Positions 20,911 to 31,442 of a stretch of 64,000 nucleotides of DNA are shown piece after piece. Source of the stretch: Cryptomeria japonica (Eukaryota > Streptophyta > Pinopsida > Cupressales > Cupressaceae); contig NC_081406.1 of NCBI RefSeq assembly GCF_030272615.1, forward strand, positions 471,376,400-471,440,399, in the 5' to 3' direction. The stretch's first letter is position 1. Every line of letters starts with the position of its first letter. The notes under the pieces are model-generated. The model made no database searches and was not told where the DNA came from. It was given only the letters and a program-made list of their open reading frames with translations. The position numbers and the translations under genes are program-made.

Positions 20911-21690
20911 ATGGCAAGTTTGTCAAGGAGAATAGAGGTGGAGAAATTTTCTGAAAATAATTTTGAGATTTGAAAGTTGAAGATGGAGGATTTTCTAATA
21001 GATCAAGATCTATCAGATGTTGTTGATGTGAATGTCTTGAGACCTTCAGATCCCACTACGGCTACTTAGTATGATGTTATGGATTATAAATCCAAGGGTC
21101 TAATTAGATTATGCTTGGCAGAATTTGTTGTAATTAATGTCCACAAAGAGACCTCTGCAAAGAAGCTATGGACCAAGCTTGGTGAAATGTATCAAGCCAA
21201 ATCTTTATTGAATCAGATTTTCTTGAGGAAGAAATTGTATTCCTTGAGAATAAAAGAGGGTAGACAGATGACAAACCACCTAGAAGCATTTAATATGTTG
21301 GTGTCTCAATTTCTATCCATTGGTGTCAAGATGGATGAGGAGGAGAAATGTCAGATCTTGCTTTGTTATTTGTCTAATTCATGGGATTCTCTTGTTATGA
21401 CTATCGGTAACTTACTTATGTTGTTTTGAAGTCTGAAGATGTGGTGGGTGCCTTGCTTGGAGAAGAGATGTGAAGGAAGATATCCATCATTTTGAAAAAA
21501 AATCCCTAAGTATTTATGGAAGACCTAAGTAAAAAGGCAAGAAGAATGAGAAGTGTAATAAATCCAAGTTTAGAGGGAGATTTAAATCTCTTGGAAAGTC
21601 CAAAGTCATTTGTTGGAATTGCGGTAAATCAGGACACATCTGTAAGGACTATAAAGAAGAAAAAGAAGAAGTTTGATTCTAATACTTAGT
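20911..21690 (+). pseudogene. gag: Copia-2 gag
   Basis: The ATG at 20911 opens MASLSRRIEVEKFSENNFEI. A UBN2-type capsid region follows, with KKLWTKLGEMYQAKSL and LRKKLYSLRIKEGRQM (about 21155-21270). A single knuckle CWNCGKSGHICKDY (about 21613-21654) has its last Cys changed to Tyr. Stops occur at about 20971 (TGA) and 21068 (TAG), and the frame is lost near 21430. Gag is the structural protein of the particle; the Cys-to-Tyr change would break zinc binding in addition to the stops. Confidence 0.85.
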
Positions 21691-21699
21691 CCGAGAAGG

Positions 21700-23063
21700 A
21701 AGATGTTGATGCATTGTTTAAAGATTTGCCTACTCATGTAGGTAATGATGCATGGTTAATTGACTTAGATGCATCTTTTCATATGACTACCAATAGAGAT
21801 TGAGTTTTTTATTATGAAAAATTGAATGGAGGTAAGGTGTACTTGGGTGATGATTCATATTTAGATATTGTTGGTCATGGTAAAGTGAGAATCAAGTTTC
21901 CCGATAGTAGAATAAAAAGGATTAGTGGTGTGTTCCATATCCCTGGATTAAAACAAAATTTATTATCTGTGAGAAAATTAATAGATGCAGGTGTGCATAT
22001 TATCTTTTCTGATGCAGGATATAAAATGGTTAAGGGTGTTACGGTGATTTCTAGAGGTGTCAGATTTGGCACTTTATATAAGCTATAGGCATACACTATT
22101 GATTGTAATAGCACTTCTATAAAAAGTAAATTTGTGGATAGTTCCTAGAAGATTTGAAGGTTTCACCTTCAGCAAATGGACATGGATTTTGGGTACCTAA
22201 GGGTGCTCTTTCTTCTAAATAAAAGTTACCTATAGAGAAGACTATGTTATGGCAATAGAGGCTTGGCCACATCAGAGAAAAGGGGCTAAGGACCTTGAAA
22301 AATAAAAACCTTGTTGAAGGTTTGAGTGATTATAATTTTGACTTCGATTTATGTGAACATTGCATTTATGGAAAATAAAACCGCATTCAGTTTTACTTGA
22401 GCTCTTATAAATCTTGTAGAGTTTTGGATCTTATTCATCCTTTTGTGTTTGGTCTTGTAGATGTTCCTTCCATTGGAAAATCCATATATTATATTTCATT
22501 TATTAATGATTTTAATAGAAGGACATGGGTATACTTTTTAAAGAGTAAATCTAAAGTTTTCAATCATTTTAAAGAATTTAAAGCAATGGTTGAGTTGCAA
22601 ACTAGAAAGAAAATAAAATATTTGGGGACTAATAATGGAAGTAAATTTTGCTCTAATGATTTTGATAGATTCTATGAAGAGTTTGCTATTAATAGATAGA
22701 AGACGTATTCTTGACACTAGAATGGAGTTGTAGAAAGAATGAATAGGACACTAATGGAGAAGGCTAGGAGTATGATGAGTGGTGTTGGTTTAAAACAAAA
22801 GTTTTAGGCTCAAGATATTGCCACTTATTTCTACCTAATTAATTGGCCTCCTACATCAACTCTTGTTGATAAAATGCCTATGGAAGCATGGTCAGGTCAC
22901 AAGCCTTAATTGAGACATCTTAGAGTTTTTGGTCGTGAGGCATATGCACATTTCCCAAAGGAGAAGTGAATAAAGTTGGAGAACAAGGTTGTGAAATGTA
23001 TCTTCATTGGATACAGTTATGGTGTGAAAGGATACAAGATTTGGGATCCTATTGCACAAAATG
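21700..23063 (+). pseudogene. Copia-2 protease and integrase, cut off by the CACTA element
   Basis: The protease region reads WLIDLDASFHMTTNRD; the usual DSG is altered to DLD, so the active site is lost. The GAG-pre-integrase part (about 22250-22380) and the integrase core follow, with FINDFNRRTWVYFLKSKSK, a damaged second Asp block (YLGTNNGSKFCSNDF, Asp to Asn) and VVERMNRTLMEKARSMM containing the Glu. Reading ends at GYKIWDPIA, where the CACTA element begins; the phrase continues on the far side at 33227. Several stops are present. Integrase would be catalytically dead. Confidence 0.87.
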
Positions 23064-23280
23064 CACTAATGCATTTGGCCTAAAATTCTGACGGAGGTTT
23101 CCGACGGAGAAGGTATATTGTGACCAAATTTGAATTTTTTTTTTCAAATGCCCGCATTCGTCAGAATTCTGACGATAATTCAACATTTGGTTTCGACGAA
23201 GAAGGAATTGGTAATGAAATTTGTGTTTTTTTAGAAAAAGTTCCCACGTTCGTCGAAATTCCAATGACCACGGGCATTAC
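23064..23280. repeat. CACTA left terminal inverted repeat and subterminal motifs
   Basis: After CACTAATGCATTTGG come TTCTGACGGAGG, TTCCGACGGAG, TTCGTCAGAATTCTGACG, TTTCGACGAAG and TTCGTCGAAATTCC. These are related palindromic-leaning motifs within about 200 bp. In CACTA elements such repeats bind the TNPA-like transposase subunit. Confidence 0.85.
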
Positions 23281-24142
23281 TTTAAAAAAAAAAAAAAAAA
23301 AAGACCAAGTCATTTGATAAACATTATTCCCGCCTCTTCATCCCATCAACCTCTGCCATCACAAAAAAATTGGGGCATTACAAGGAGGGAAACAGTTCTG
23401 GATTGGGGTGCCGCCAAGATCCGGTTGAAGAAAAAAGGTAAGGTATAATCAACCAATTCATTGTTATACATATTGTGTTGAAAAATATTATTTTCTTTTT
23501 AAATATCTAGATTCAAAGTTTATTATAGATTTATCAGATTAATTGCCAATAGCAGAGATGGTGAGAGGTTTCTGTAACATGATATGATCGATTTAAAAGA
23601 AGAATTTATTACAAGACCTAAACCCTTGAACAATCCTACAATCATGTATTAATTAAACACTGCATTTTAAATAACGAACAATTTGATAATGGTTACAAAG
23701 ATTGACTTTTTTTTATTTGAAAAGTTACATAGACCTGAAATAGCTTTTGTAACCTCCAATATATTCAATAAAAAAAATGTATAAAATAAAGTTTGGATAT
23801 ATTTTGTATGAGAATTGTAAGCCTGAAACATATTAACACTACTTTCCATATTTAAAATATATCCTAATTAAGGAGCGGGATGACCTAAACCTGCGTGATA
23901 AAATAGGGAAGAACCACAGATTGTGCCACTCCTGTATCCGACATCCACTAGAAGTGGCCTGAACGTAGTCTCTAGCTGAGGAGCTTACCTTGGGTATGGA
24001 TGTTGGTATATATGGCTATGACAGAAACTCCCTGCGCCTGCAAGACCATGAGACCACTGTGTAGTGATAGAGTGCCATTTTTTGTCGGTGTTTTGGAAGG
24101 GAGGATAAGTGTACCGTGATAGGAAGGTGGTATAAAATGGAA
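23281..24142. other. CACTA interior with no recognisable feature
   Basis: It starts with an A-run (23284-23301) and then AT-rich DNA. A slightly GC-richer part at 23870-24060 does not translate into anything I know. Confidence 0.4.
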
Positions 24143-24480
24143 GCTGAGAGGTATAAGATTATGAGGTGTGTGTTAGGATAAGATAGGGAGGTAAGTGATG
24201 AAGGAGGTAATAGTGAAAGATTAAGTTAGGATATGTTAGGGGTTTGGAAGGTAGGAAAGTGAAGGGGGGGAGATAAAAGGATGTGAAGGATGGAATGGGG
24301 TTAGGTAGGTGAAGTAAAAGTAAATGTGTATGAGGTCAAGGTTTAGGATAGGATGTAGGAGAGTGAAGGAGGTTAAGATAGGGGATATGAAAGGTAGATG
24401 GAAGTTAATAATGATAGGAAGTGAGGTAAAGGTTATGAGGTGTGGGTTAGAAGATAGGGTGTGGGAAATGGAAGGAAGGG
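24143..24480 (+). repeat. Cytosine-free G/A/T tract
   Basis: Over about 338 bp the plus strand contains a single C, near 24337. The sequence is a degenerate mixture of AGGTAGG, GGATAGG, GAAGG and GTGAAG words. The C-poor run ends abruptly at GTCATCTATGTCG near 24480. Degenerate minisatellite growth is one explanation. Confidence 0.9.
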
Positions 24481-26565
24481 TCATCTATGTCGTAGTGCTT
24501 CAAGAGGAGCACATTCACATGAGGGACAAGAAGAGTCATATCACTTTGAGAGTTTTCACCAAGATGAGTAGCCCGGGTATGGACCTAAAATCTTAAAATC
24601 CTTATAGAATTTGATAGGTGTGATACAGTATAGGTTTTCACCCATAACAGAGACACCTCATGAGGATCCACTTGTAGTAGAGGAGCATATACTTGCATCT
24701 TGGGAGCTTATTAGGAGTTCGCCTTGAATTTTGGAAATACACATAGAGAAGATATAAGATTGATCAATACACATTACCTAGCCTCATCATGCATAAATAC
24801 AAGAGGTAAAGACTATATCAAGCACATATCATGAGCCAAAGGATCATATTCGAGAGTTTCTTCATCTCCAATCCTCTACATTTTTAAGATCCACAAATGG
24901 GGTTGATGCTAAGTCTCGGTTACTTAGCTTGGACTTATGCTTTGGGTTGCATCTATATGTGAGCAACCTAAAGGCATAATTTGCAATGCAATTTTTGAGA
25001 GGACTTGCTTCCACCTTGTGGTACTGGGAAGATAAAATGCACGAACTCACATTGGAAACCCTCTCATGGGATACCATTTTGGAGTGCTTCAAAGTGTGTT
25101 CTATTTCAAAATATTTTTGATAGAGATGAATAGATGAGTTTCATAATTAACTTAATGAGGTTTCGTAGTGGCTCAACATGAGAGTTAGTTTTTTGAGTTC
25201 TTGTAGTTTGTAGATTACATTCAAGACAAGTTACTTGTCAATTATTTCATTAGGAGTGGAAAGCCCAAAATTTCAGTTTTCCTACACATGGCCAATCCAA
25301 ATGACTTTAGGGTTTCTATGAAAAAGTCTCTTATGGAAAAGGAGGTACATGGGAGGACACAAGAGGAATGAGAGAAGTTTGTAACCTCTATCAAGGGACT
25401 AAAGTGTCCATAGGCCTCCCCATCCTTCAAAGGATAATTTAGACTTACTATAGGATTTCAAAGAAAAACCCAATAGTATCAATATTAGGGACAAAGGTCT
25501 AGAGCATAGTAGGGACCATAGGGTAATCACATGTGACCATCATCGACACAAGGATATTTTAGGTATGAGAGACTATAGGACTATCAAGCTAGGTCTTCTA
25601 TGACTCAACAACCTTTTAGGGGAGAATCTAGTGTTTTTAGTAGTTAGGATCTTCTAATTATGGTGGGGCCTAGCCAACATAGGGTTATATGAGAGGCACA
25701 TGTTATGTATATGTTAGTATCAGACAGAGAGTTCCCACAAGGTTTTAGAGTATGTGGACACCATCCTAGTATGTCAAAGTAGATAGTTGATATGTGGATC
25801 TTTACCCTCCCAACCACCCAAAGGTCAAAGGAAGATTCACTACTGCAACACTCACTTTTTGTGACAGTCTCAAGCACTTAGGACAGTCACTCCTTTCATG
25901 GCCATTCTTCTTCACAAGACTCTCTAACATTAATTATGATGATAGTGTAAAGACCCACATATCAACTATCAAAAATGAGAGAAGAAACATTCATGTTCTT
26001 TTCGACCTTTGTGATTTCTAAACCATGTTTGAATCTTTCTTATCTTATGCGAAAGAATATTAGCATGATGCCTTTAAGTACACAACCTTAGATACACAAT
26101 TAGATCTAGGAATCATCAACCTTTAAAAAAATATGAATTTAAAATACTAAAATTTGGACCATGCCCATTATCTAGCCTAAGGATAAAATCATATATGTGA
26201 TTCTTATATGATTAAAAAAACTAGCACATATGAATTTTTAAATCTTGCAAGATCAAACTGCAAACGGTCAAAAGGTAGGAATCTTATGTCTAAGACTTTT
26301 GTTGTGGAATTTGGGGTGGTTGTCACCTATGTTGCCTTTACTCAATGAAATTTGTAGCAATTTGTTGAATCTTTACACCTCAAATTAATCATTGATAGTG
26401 TTGAGTTGGTTGATGATAAATGATGAAATGAGGGTAGAAACAAATACTAGCTCCCTCATCTTCTGTCTATGTCTATTTGGATTGTGGTACACTAGGTTAT
26501 CCTAAAGCAAGACACATGTCAAGATTCGTATAAGAGTGTATGTCAGTGTAGTGTGTTTGCTATGT
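24481..26565. other. CACTA interior, no gene recognised
   Basis: Short frames exist on both strands but none has a known motif. If the CACTA transposase once lay here I cannot read it. Confidence 0.4.
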
Positions 26566-27683
26566 AGAATTTTTTTTTTTTTTAAGATTGATTACCAAAA
26601 TAAAATCAGAGTACAAAGTCAGGTTACAATAATAGTGACCAAGTTGATTACTCCATCAAATCCCCAACCAGGCTAAACTGCCTTAAAATTAGAAGAAGAA
26701 AAAAGAATCAGTTTATACAATTAAGAGCAACGTGTAGAGCTTTGAGTCAACATCAAATTACATAAATACTATATCATCTATTGACAACATATTCAAAAAG
26801 ATAGATTGTAATAGCTTATTAAGATTCATTATCACTATCATTATGTGGATTCTCCTCTCTCTCTTCATTTCTCCATCTTCATTATTAGCTTCTTTGTCTT
26901 TTCCTTTGTCATTATTCTTAGGTTCAATCCTACTAATTTGGAAAGTATCAAATTCTCTTCCAAGAGGTGCAAAGATCCTCTCTCAACTAGAGCAATCAAA
27001 GTTTTGGTGTGCCATTTCTAGGTGTCTTATAGCTTCACCCCTCTTTAATTGATATTGGTGTTCTTTTTGGTATTTATTGTAAAAGTCTATATACTCTTCC
27101 TATAATTTCTTCCCTATCTTTCTTAGATCTTGGGGTCAATAGGAAACATCCTAAATGTCTTCTTTATATATCGAAGAGGAACCTTCATCCAATATCTTCA
27201 TGAATCTTCCTGTTGTAATCTTCAATGTAAATGATATATATTCAATAATCATTAGAATTTTGATTCTAAGATTACAGTCAATAAGAACCCCCCTCCCTTT
27301 ACCTTGGAACACATTCTCATTCCTTCTCTTCCAAATAAACCAAATAATTTCAATAGACAATAAAATCCAAAAATAGTTAGACTTTTTACTCAGATTGCAG
27401 ACATACCTGACAATAATTTCAAACCATGAGAAATTATCAACAATATTCCCGCCTAAAATGTTATAATGATTGACAATCATGAATTTTCTCCTAATTAATA
27501 TCTTCCATGGTTCATTCCCTTCTAAAGCCTTGACAATCCATTTGATTTCTAAGGCAATACCTTATTGCCTGAGGTCTTTGATCCCTAATCCACCTAAGTC
27601 CTTACTCAAGCAGCACCATTTCCATTTAACAACATGCATCCTTCTCTTACCTCTTCCATCTAACCACAAAATTGCACTGACGA
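26566..27683 (-). mobile_element. 5'-truncated LINE (L1-type) fragment
   Basis: A T-run at 26570-26583 marks the poly-A tail of a minus-strand element. From about 27683 down to 27151 the minus strand encodes the C-terminal part of a plant L1 pol: the block SKDLGGLGI with DLRQ, then ALEGNEPWKILI, then EIIWFIWKRRNENVFQGK, which is the zinc-binding RT tail region. About 580 bp of non-coding sequence precedes the tail. The RT core and endonuclease are missing, as in most LINE insertions. Its right end abuts the left arm of the inverted repeat. Confidence 0.8.
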
Positions 27684-29138
27684 GAATGTTGTGGGTCTGA
27701 CGGTTTGGCCATCGGTGCATGAAAGCATTGCATGAGTTCTACTTTTAAAAATTACATAAAACATGTTTAATTTATTTGATTGAGTCTTATTTGAAAAAAT
27801 GGTTATCAATGATGTTTCCTTTCTCCAAGAATTGGATCTAGGATCTTTCTGTCAGATAATATGTAACATCCAATGATTAAATCTTTTCTTTAGAGACGCT
27901 TATTTTATTTAATCATCTAAGCCTGAATTATAATTTATATATGTGCAGAAGAAAAAGATACAAGTTGAAGAGTTGTGTGCAAGTAAAATTCGTAAAAAAA
28001 AGTAAGCAGACATTATCTTGAATGACATGGAAACAAGCTCATCAGCTGCCCAGAAGAGAGCAATTGGAGAAAAGCATAGGAAAGTGTTAAAGGGTGATAA
28101 ATACATAGAGATTATGCAATACAAAAAAACAATGTCTAGAGTGTGTGATGTGGTCTCTAATTTATGTCCAGAGGGACTAACTGGTTTTGGAGTTCCTGGG
28201 AAACCTATTGGGCCACGCTTGGAGGAAATCAATGTGTTCATGCAAGGGCCATAATTTTTCTATTATGAGAATGATGTTTTTGCACCGAAGGATATTTGGA
28301 AGACAATATCTAAAAATTTCTATAGTGTGGAACCAGAGTTGGTGGACTCGAAGTACTTTTCAGCTTCCAGAAGACCAAGAGGTTATGTACACAATCTCCC
28401 AATAGAAGGGCAATTTCAAGCATTACCTCTCCCCCCCATGACTATTCAAGAAGCACTTCCTCAGACAAAGGACTATTGGCCTCCATGGTATCAAAGAAAA
28501 AAATTGAATTGCATAGACTCTAGACGATGTGGTACTGTCCTTCATGAAGAACTCTGTACTATAATTGAAAATTCATGAGGGAAACTGCAAGATAGTGAAC
28601 AGAAATACATTCTTAAAAAGTGCAAAGAATGGAACTTGGTTTGGGTGGGGCCAGGTCAGGTGGCTCCTCTAGAGGTTGACGAGATAGAAATTATACTAGG
28701 ATTTGAAAAAGATCACACTCGTGGAACTTCTTGTGCAACTGATCAATTGCATTGTTTGGATAATGCATTCCAAATAGATACAATTGCATACCATTTATCT
28801 ATCTTGAAAGCATTTTATCATGATGGCATTAAAGTTCTTTCTCTATTTCCTATTATTGGTGGAGCAGAGGTTGATTTGCATCAACTTGGGATACACTTAA
28901 GTTGTATTGTATCTATGGAAATATGTGAAAAGAACAGGCTTGTCCTTAATAGTGGGTGGAAAAAAACCCAACAGATAGGTAGGTTGATTCAGAGGGAAGA
29001 TGTCCAAGATTTGAATACAGAAGTACTGGAGTTTTTTATTAGAGTTTTTGAAGTCGTCTTGAACTAGAGTTTCCATTGCTGCATTTGAACTCTTTTAACA
29101 CTTCAAACTTTGCCTTATGTGATTTACCTGCTTACTTT
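27684..29138 (+). repeat. Left arm of 1.45-kb inverted repeat (DRM-containing)
   Basis: The arm is the reverse complement of 31443-32898 over its whole length, with scattered substitutions and small indels (roughly 10 percent by eye). Shared landmarks are GCATGAAAGCATTGCATGAG near the outer end, an intron-like AT-rich part with an acceptor at 27948, the DRM-like coding stretch, and CACTTCAAACTTTGCCTTA near the inner end. Confidence 0.92.
27949..29067 (+). pseudogene. DRM-type DNA methyltransferase fragment, left copy
   Basis: After a plausible splice acceptor (TGTGCAG at 27942-27948) one frame runs to 29067. Blocks match plant DRM proteins: FFYYENDVFAPKDIW, LVDSKYFSASRRPRGYVHNL, EWNLVWVGPGQVAPLE, LGFEKDHTRG, NAFQIDTIAYHLSILKAF, then the SAM-binding motif I region VLSLFPIIGGAEVDL (usual wording VLSLFSGIGGGEVAL) and VSMEICEKNR. 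In DRM the C-terminal motif block precedes motif I, as here. The frame ends before the motif IV Pro-Cys that holds the catalytic Cys, and no UBA domain is present. In-frame stops lie near 28012 (TAA), 28252 (TAA) and 28576 (TGA). DRM enzymes methylate cytosines de novo in RNA-directed DNA methylation; this copy cannot. Confidence 0.9.
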
Positions 29139-30350
29139 GTTGTAGAGGATGCCAATCTCAATCCCTTAATGCCATTATCTTCTCTTATGTGTTGCCAACT
29201 GGAAGAATGCCACAGACTGAATGAGAGAAGGAGGACAAGTTCTAGTGATATAAATACACAATCATTCATATTATTGAAGACAAAACTGGTCGGCCATAAT
29301 TTTAGGCAATATTAGGTTGGTCCTAATTGAATTTAAAATATTGTTTTCTGAAATTTCAGTAATCGTGTAACAGTTTACATCATGTTTTTATTGCAAAACT
29401 CTTTTTCCATTACTTTCTACCCTTGTTCAACACTTTTCAAAAGAACTTTAGCCAGCAAATATCAATCTTGGTTGTGGCATACTAGTAGAAGTGATCAAAT
29501 CATTGAAGGTAGGGTAAGATGCTCCAAAATTGAAGAGATTTTTCCTTACTAGATTTTTAATGCATATCAAATTCCTTCCTAAGGAAAATGGTTTACCAAA
29601 GCTAAGGTTGCCAACAACTCTCCACATTTTCTGCGACTTGCCATTGTTGCTTCTCAAGGAGAGGCAAATGATCTAGGAGGATCTGACACTTTGATGGATC
29701 TGAATGAAATGGTAGTACTTCATTACATATATTTCTTCACCACTACCTTTAGCACATTGCCTAAAACATGTGTTCACATTGCAGCACTCTTAACTCCTTT
29801 TCGTTTTAATCTCACAACTTTGACAATGACAATGCTATTTTCATTTACAATTTTTTAAGAAAACAAAAAGACATGGGACATGAATGGACATAAAGTGAGT
29901 GGTTGTGGGCCTTGTAACTTCCATGACACTCATCTTTACTCTTGTATAATAATGTAATATAGTTGTTCCTAGACAGAAGAATATAAGACTACAAAAGATA
30001 GACACATAGCAGATACTTTTGCATAAATAATCTTGCAACCTACAGTTTTAGCACAGTGTCTTCACATTGTTGAATCTCTCTTGTTGTGTGACATTGATAT
30101 GTGCTCTCTAATACATTTGTATTCATTTTCATATGTTTTCTCTGGGCACACCTGAGACCTAGATCACTAACATAGGTTTAACCATTATGTTCTACAACAG
30201 GTTTTTGTTTCAGAACTTCAAATAAACATCACTCAGAGTGAGTCCAACCTATTACAGCCAGGTACCATTTTCAGACCTTGGTTTGTTGAAACAGTGGCTA
30301 GCTCGGATACCTATTGTATGCACTTGTATTATCCTCTATTTAAATATGTC
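29139..30350. other. Loop of the inverted repeat, part 1; one unidentified coding-like stretch
   Basis: A frame at 29076-29315 continues past the arm as VVEDANLNPLMPLSSLMCCQ and EECHRLNERRRT (about 29137-29240) and reads like real exon sequence. I cannot assign it; it could be a later DRM exon or another captured gene. The rest is AT-rich with no recognised feature. Confidence 0.35.
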
Positions 30351-30584
30351 ATTGGGCTAGACCCAAAATGTAATGTGGAACTCATCTTAAATTGGGCTAG
30401 ACCCAAATGTAGCATGATAAAGGAATTCAATGTGTCATTGGGCTGGGCCCAAAATATAACATGCTAAGGGAAATTAAACAACTATTGGGCTGGACCCAAT
30501 ATACAACGTGGGAATATAGAATAATAATTTATTATTATTTGCAAGCTGACCTGAGGGTGATTAGTGCCTAAGGTTGGTATATAA
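30351..30584 (+). promoter_or_regulatory. Candidate promoter: four TTGGGCT-R-G-R-CCCAA palindromes and a TATA box
   Basis: Near-perfect palindromes lie at about 30351-30366, 30391-30406, 30436-30452 and 30483-30498, each of the form TTGGGCTAGACCCAA. TGGGCY is the plant site II element bound by TCP factors in promoters. TATATAA follows at 30578-30584, about 80 bp after the last palindrome. The set lies in the loop, about 470 bp upstream of the third DRM fragment and facing it and the right arm. Activity is inferred; the same words also occur in some retrotransposon LTRs. Confidence 0.45.
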
Positions 30585-30917
30585 TGCTCCAAGGGGAAGT
30601 CATTTGGAGACACAACACAATTCATATTTCTTCTATCTGTTCTGCTAGTAGCGACTCTCTCTAATGCGAACGTGTGCAAGGCGATTATGCAAGGTTGTAG
30701 ATAGAAAATTTGTCAAAGTATCTTGTGCAAATTAGATCCAGACTTTTGTTGCTCCACTTTATCATCTGATGTTAAAGGGTTGCATTCAACACTAATTTCT
30801 TGAACTGAAATCTGAGATAAGTCTTGTAAACTATCTACATTTGAGATAATACATAACACATTAAGGCTAGGTTTTTCACCTCTAGGAGGGAGGTTTTCCA
30901 AGGGTATTGGTGTCTTG

Positions 30918-30979
30918 TGTCTTGTGTTTTATTGTTGTTACTATTTTTGTGTCTTGTGTTTTATTGCTATTACTATTTA
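30918..30979. repeat. Two-copy 32-bp tandem duplication
   Basis: TGTCTTGTGTTTTATTG, followed by a TTACTATTT tail, is repeated once with few changes. A separate 17-bp direct repeat ATTATAATCAAATTGGT occurs at 30991-31007 and 31038-31054, the second copy running into the third DRM fragment. Confidence 0.85.
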
Positions 30980-31051
30980 TACACTGTCTGATTATAATCA
31001 AATTGGTTACATTAACATATGATTGCTTAAAATTAACATTATAATCAAATT

Positions 31052-31222
31052 GGTGGAGCAGAGGTTGCTTTGCATTGACTTGGGATACATTTAAGTTGTG
31101 TTGTATCTGTGGAAATATGTGAAAAGAATAGGCTTATCCTTAATACTTGGTGGACAAAAACCCAACAAATAGGTAGGTTGATTCAGAGGGAAGATGTCTA
31201 AGATTTGAATACAGAAGTACTA
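31052..31222 (+). pseudogene. DRM-type fragment, third copy (short)
   Basis: About 170 bp matches the motif I to post-motif I part: GGAEVALH, then LGIHLSCVVSVEICEKNRL and EVLEDLVDNAF. It is on the same strand as the left arm and by eye about 94 percent identical to the complement of 31550-31721 in the right arm. It begins immediately after a short direct repeat and has two stops. It codes for no domain on its own. Confidence 0.88.
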
Positions 31223-31442
31223 GAGGACTTAGTAGACAATGCTTTCAATGACTTCCAAAGATCTTAGTAGATTTCTTTAGGTCTCAGTGGATGAAATGCC
31301 ACAGAGTCCAATAGGTAAACAGCATGTGTCAAGTAAACAACATGGATCTTATCCTTCAATGAATTATATCTTGCCCTCTTAGAATTATCGGTTCAAGAGC
31401 TCGGCTACCTAGATGACTATTGGACAAAACAGATGATAGCAT
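31223..31442. other. Loop of the inverted repeat, part 2
   Basis: The stretch contains no recognisable coding or repeat sequence. It forms most of the roughly 330-bp loop between the third DRM fragment and its complement. Confidence 0.4.

Noticed and set aside
24236-24484. 82-residue Thr/Pro/His-rich minus-strand frame
   Set aside because: It is the complement of the cytosine-free tract; absence of C on one strand removes most stops by composition alone.
23281-26565. CACTA transposase (TNPD/TNPA) gene
   Set aside because: I looked for long frames and known blocks on both strands and found none; calling one would be unsupported.
27949-29067. Functional host DRM gene
   Set aside because: No UBA domains, no Pro-Cys motif, several stops and location within a transposon.
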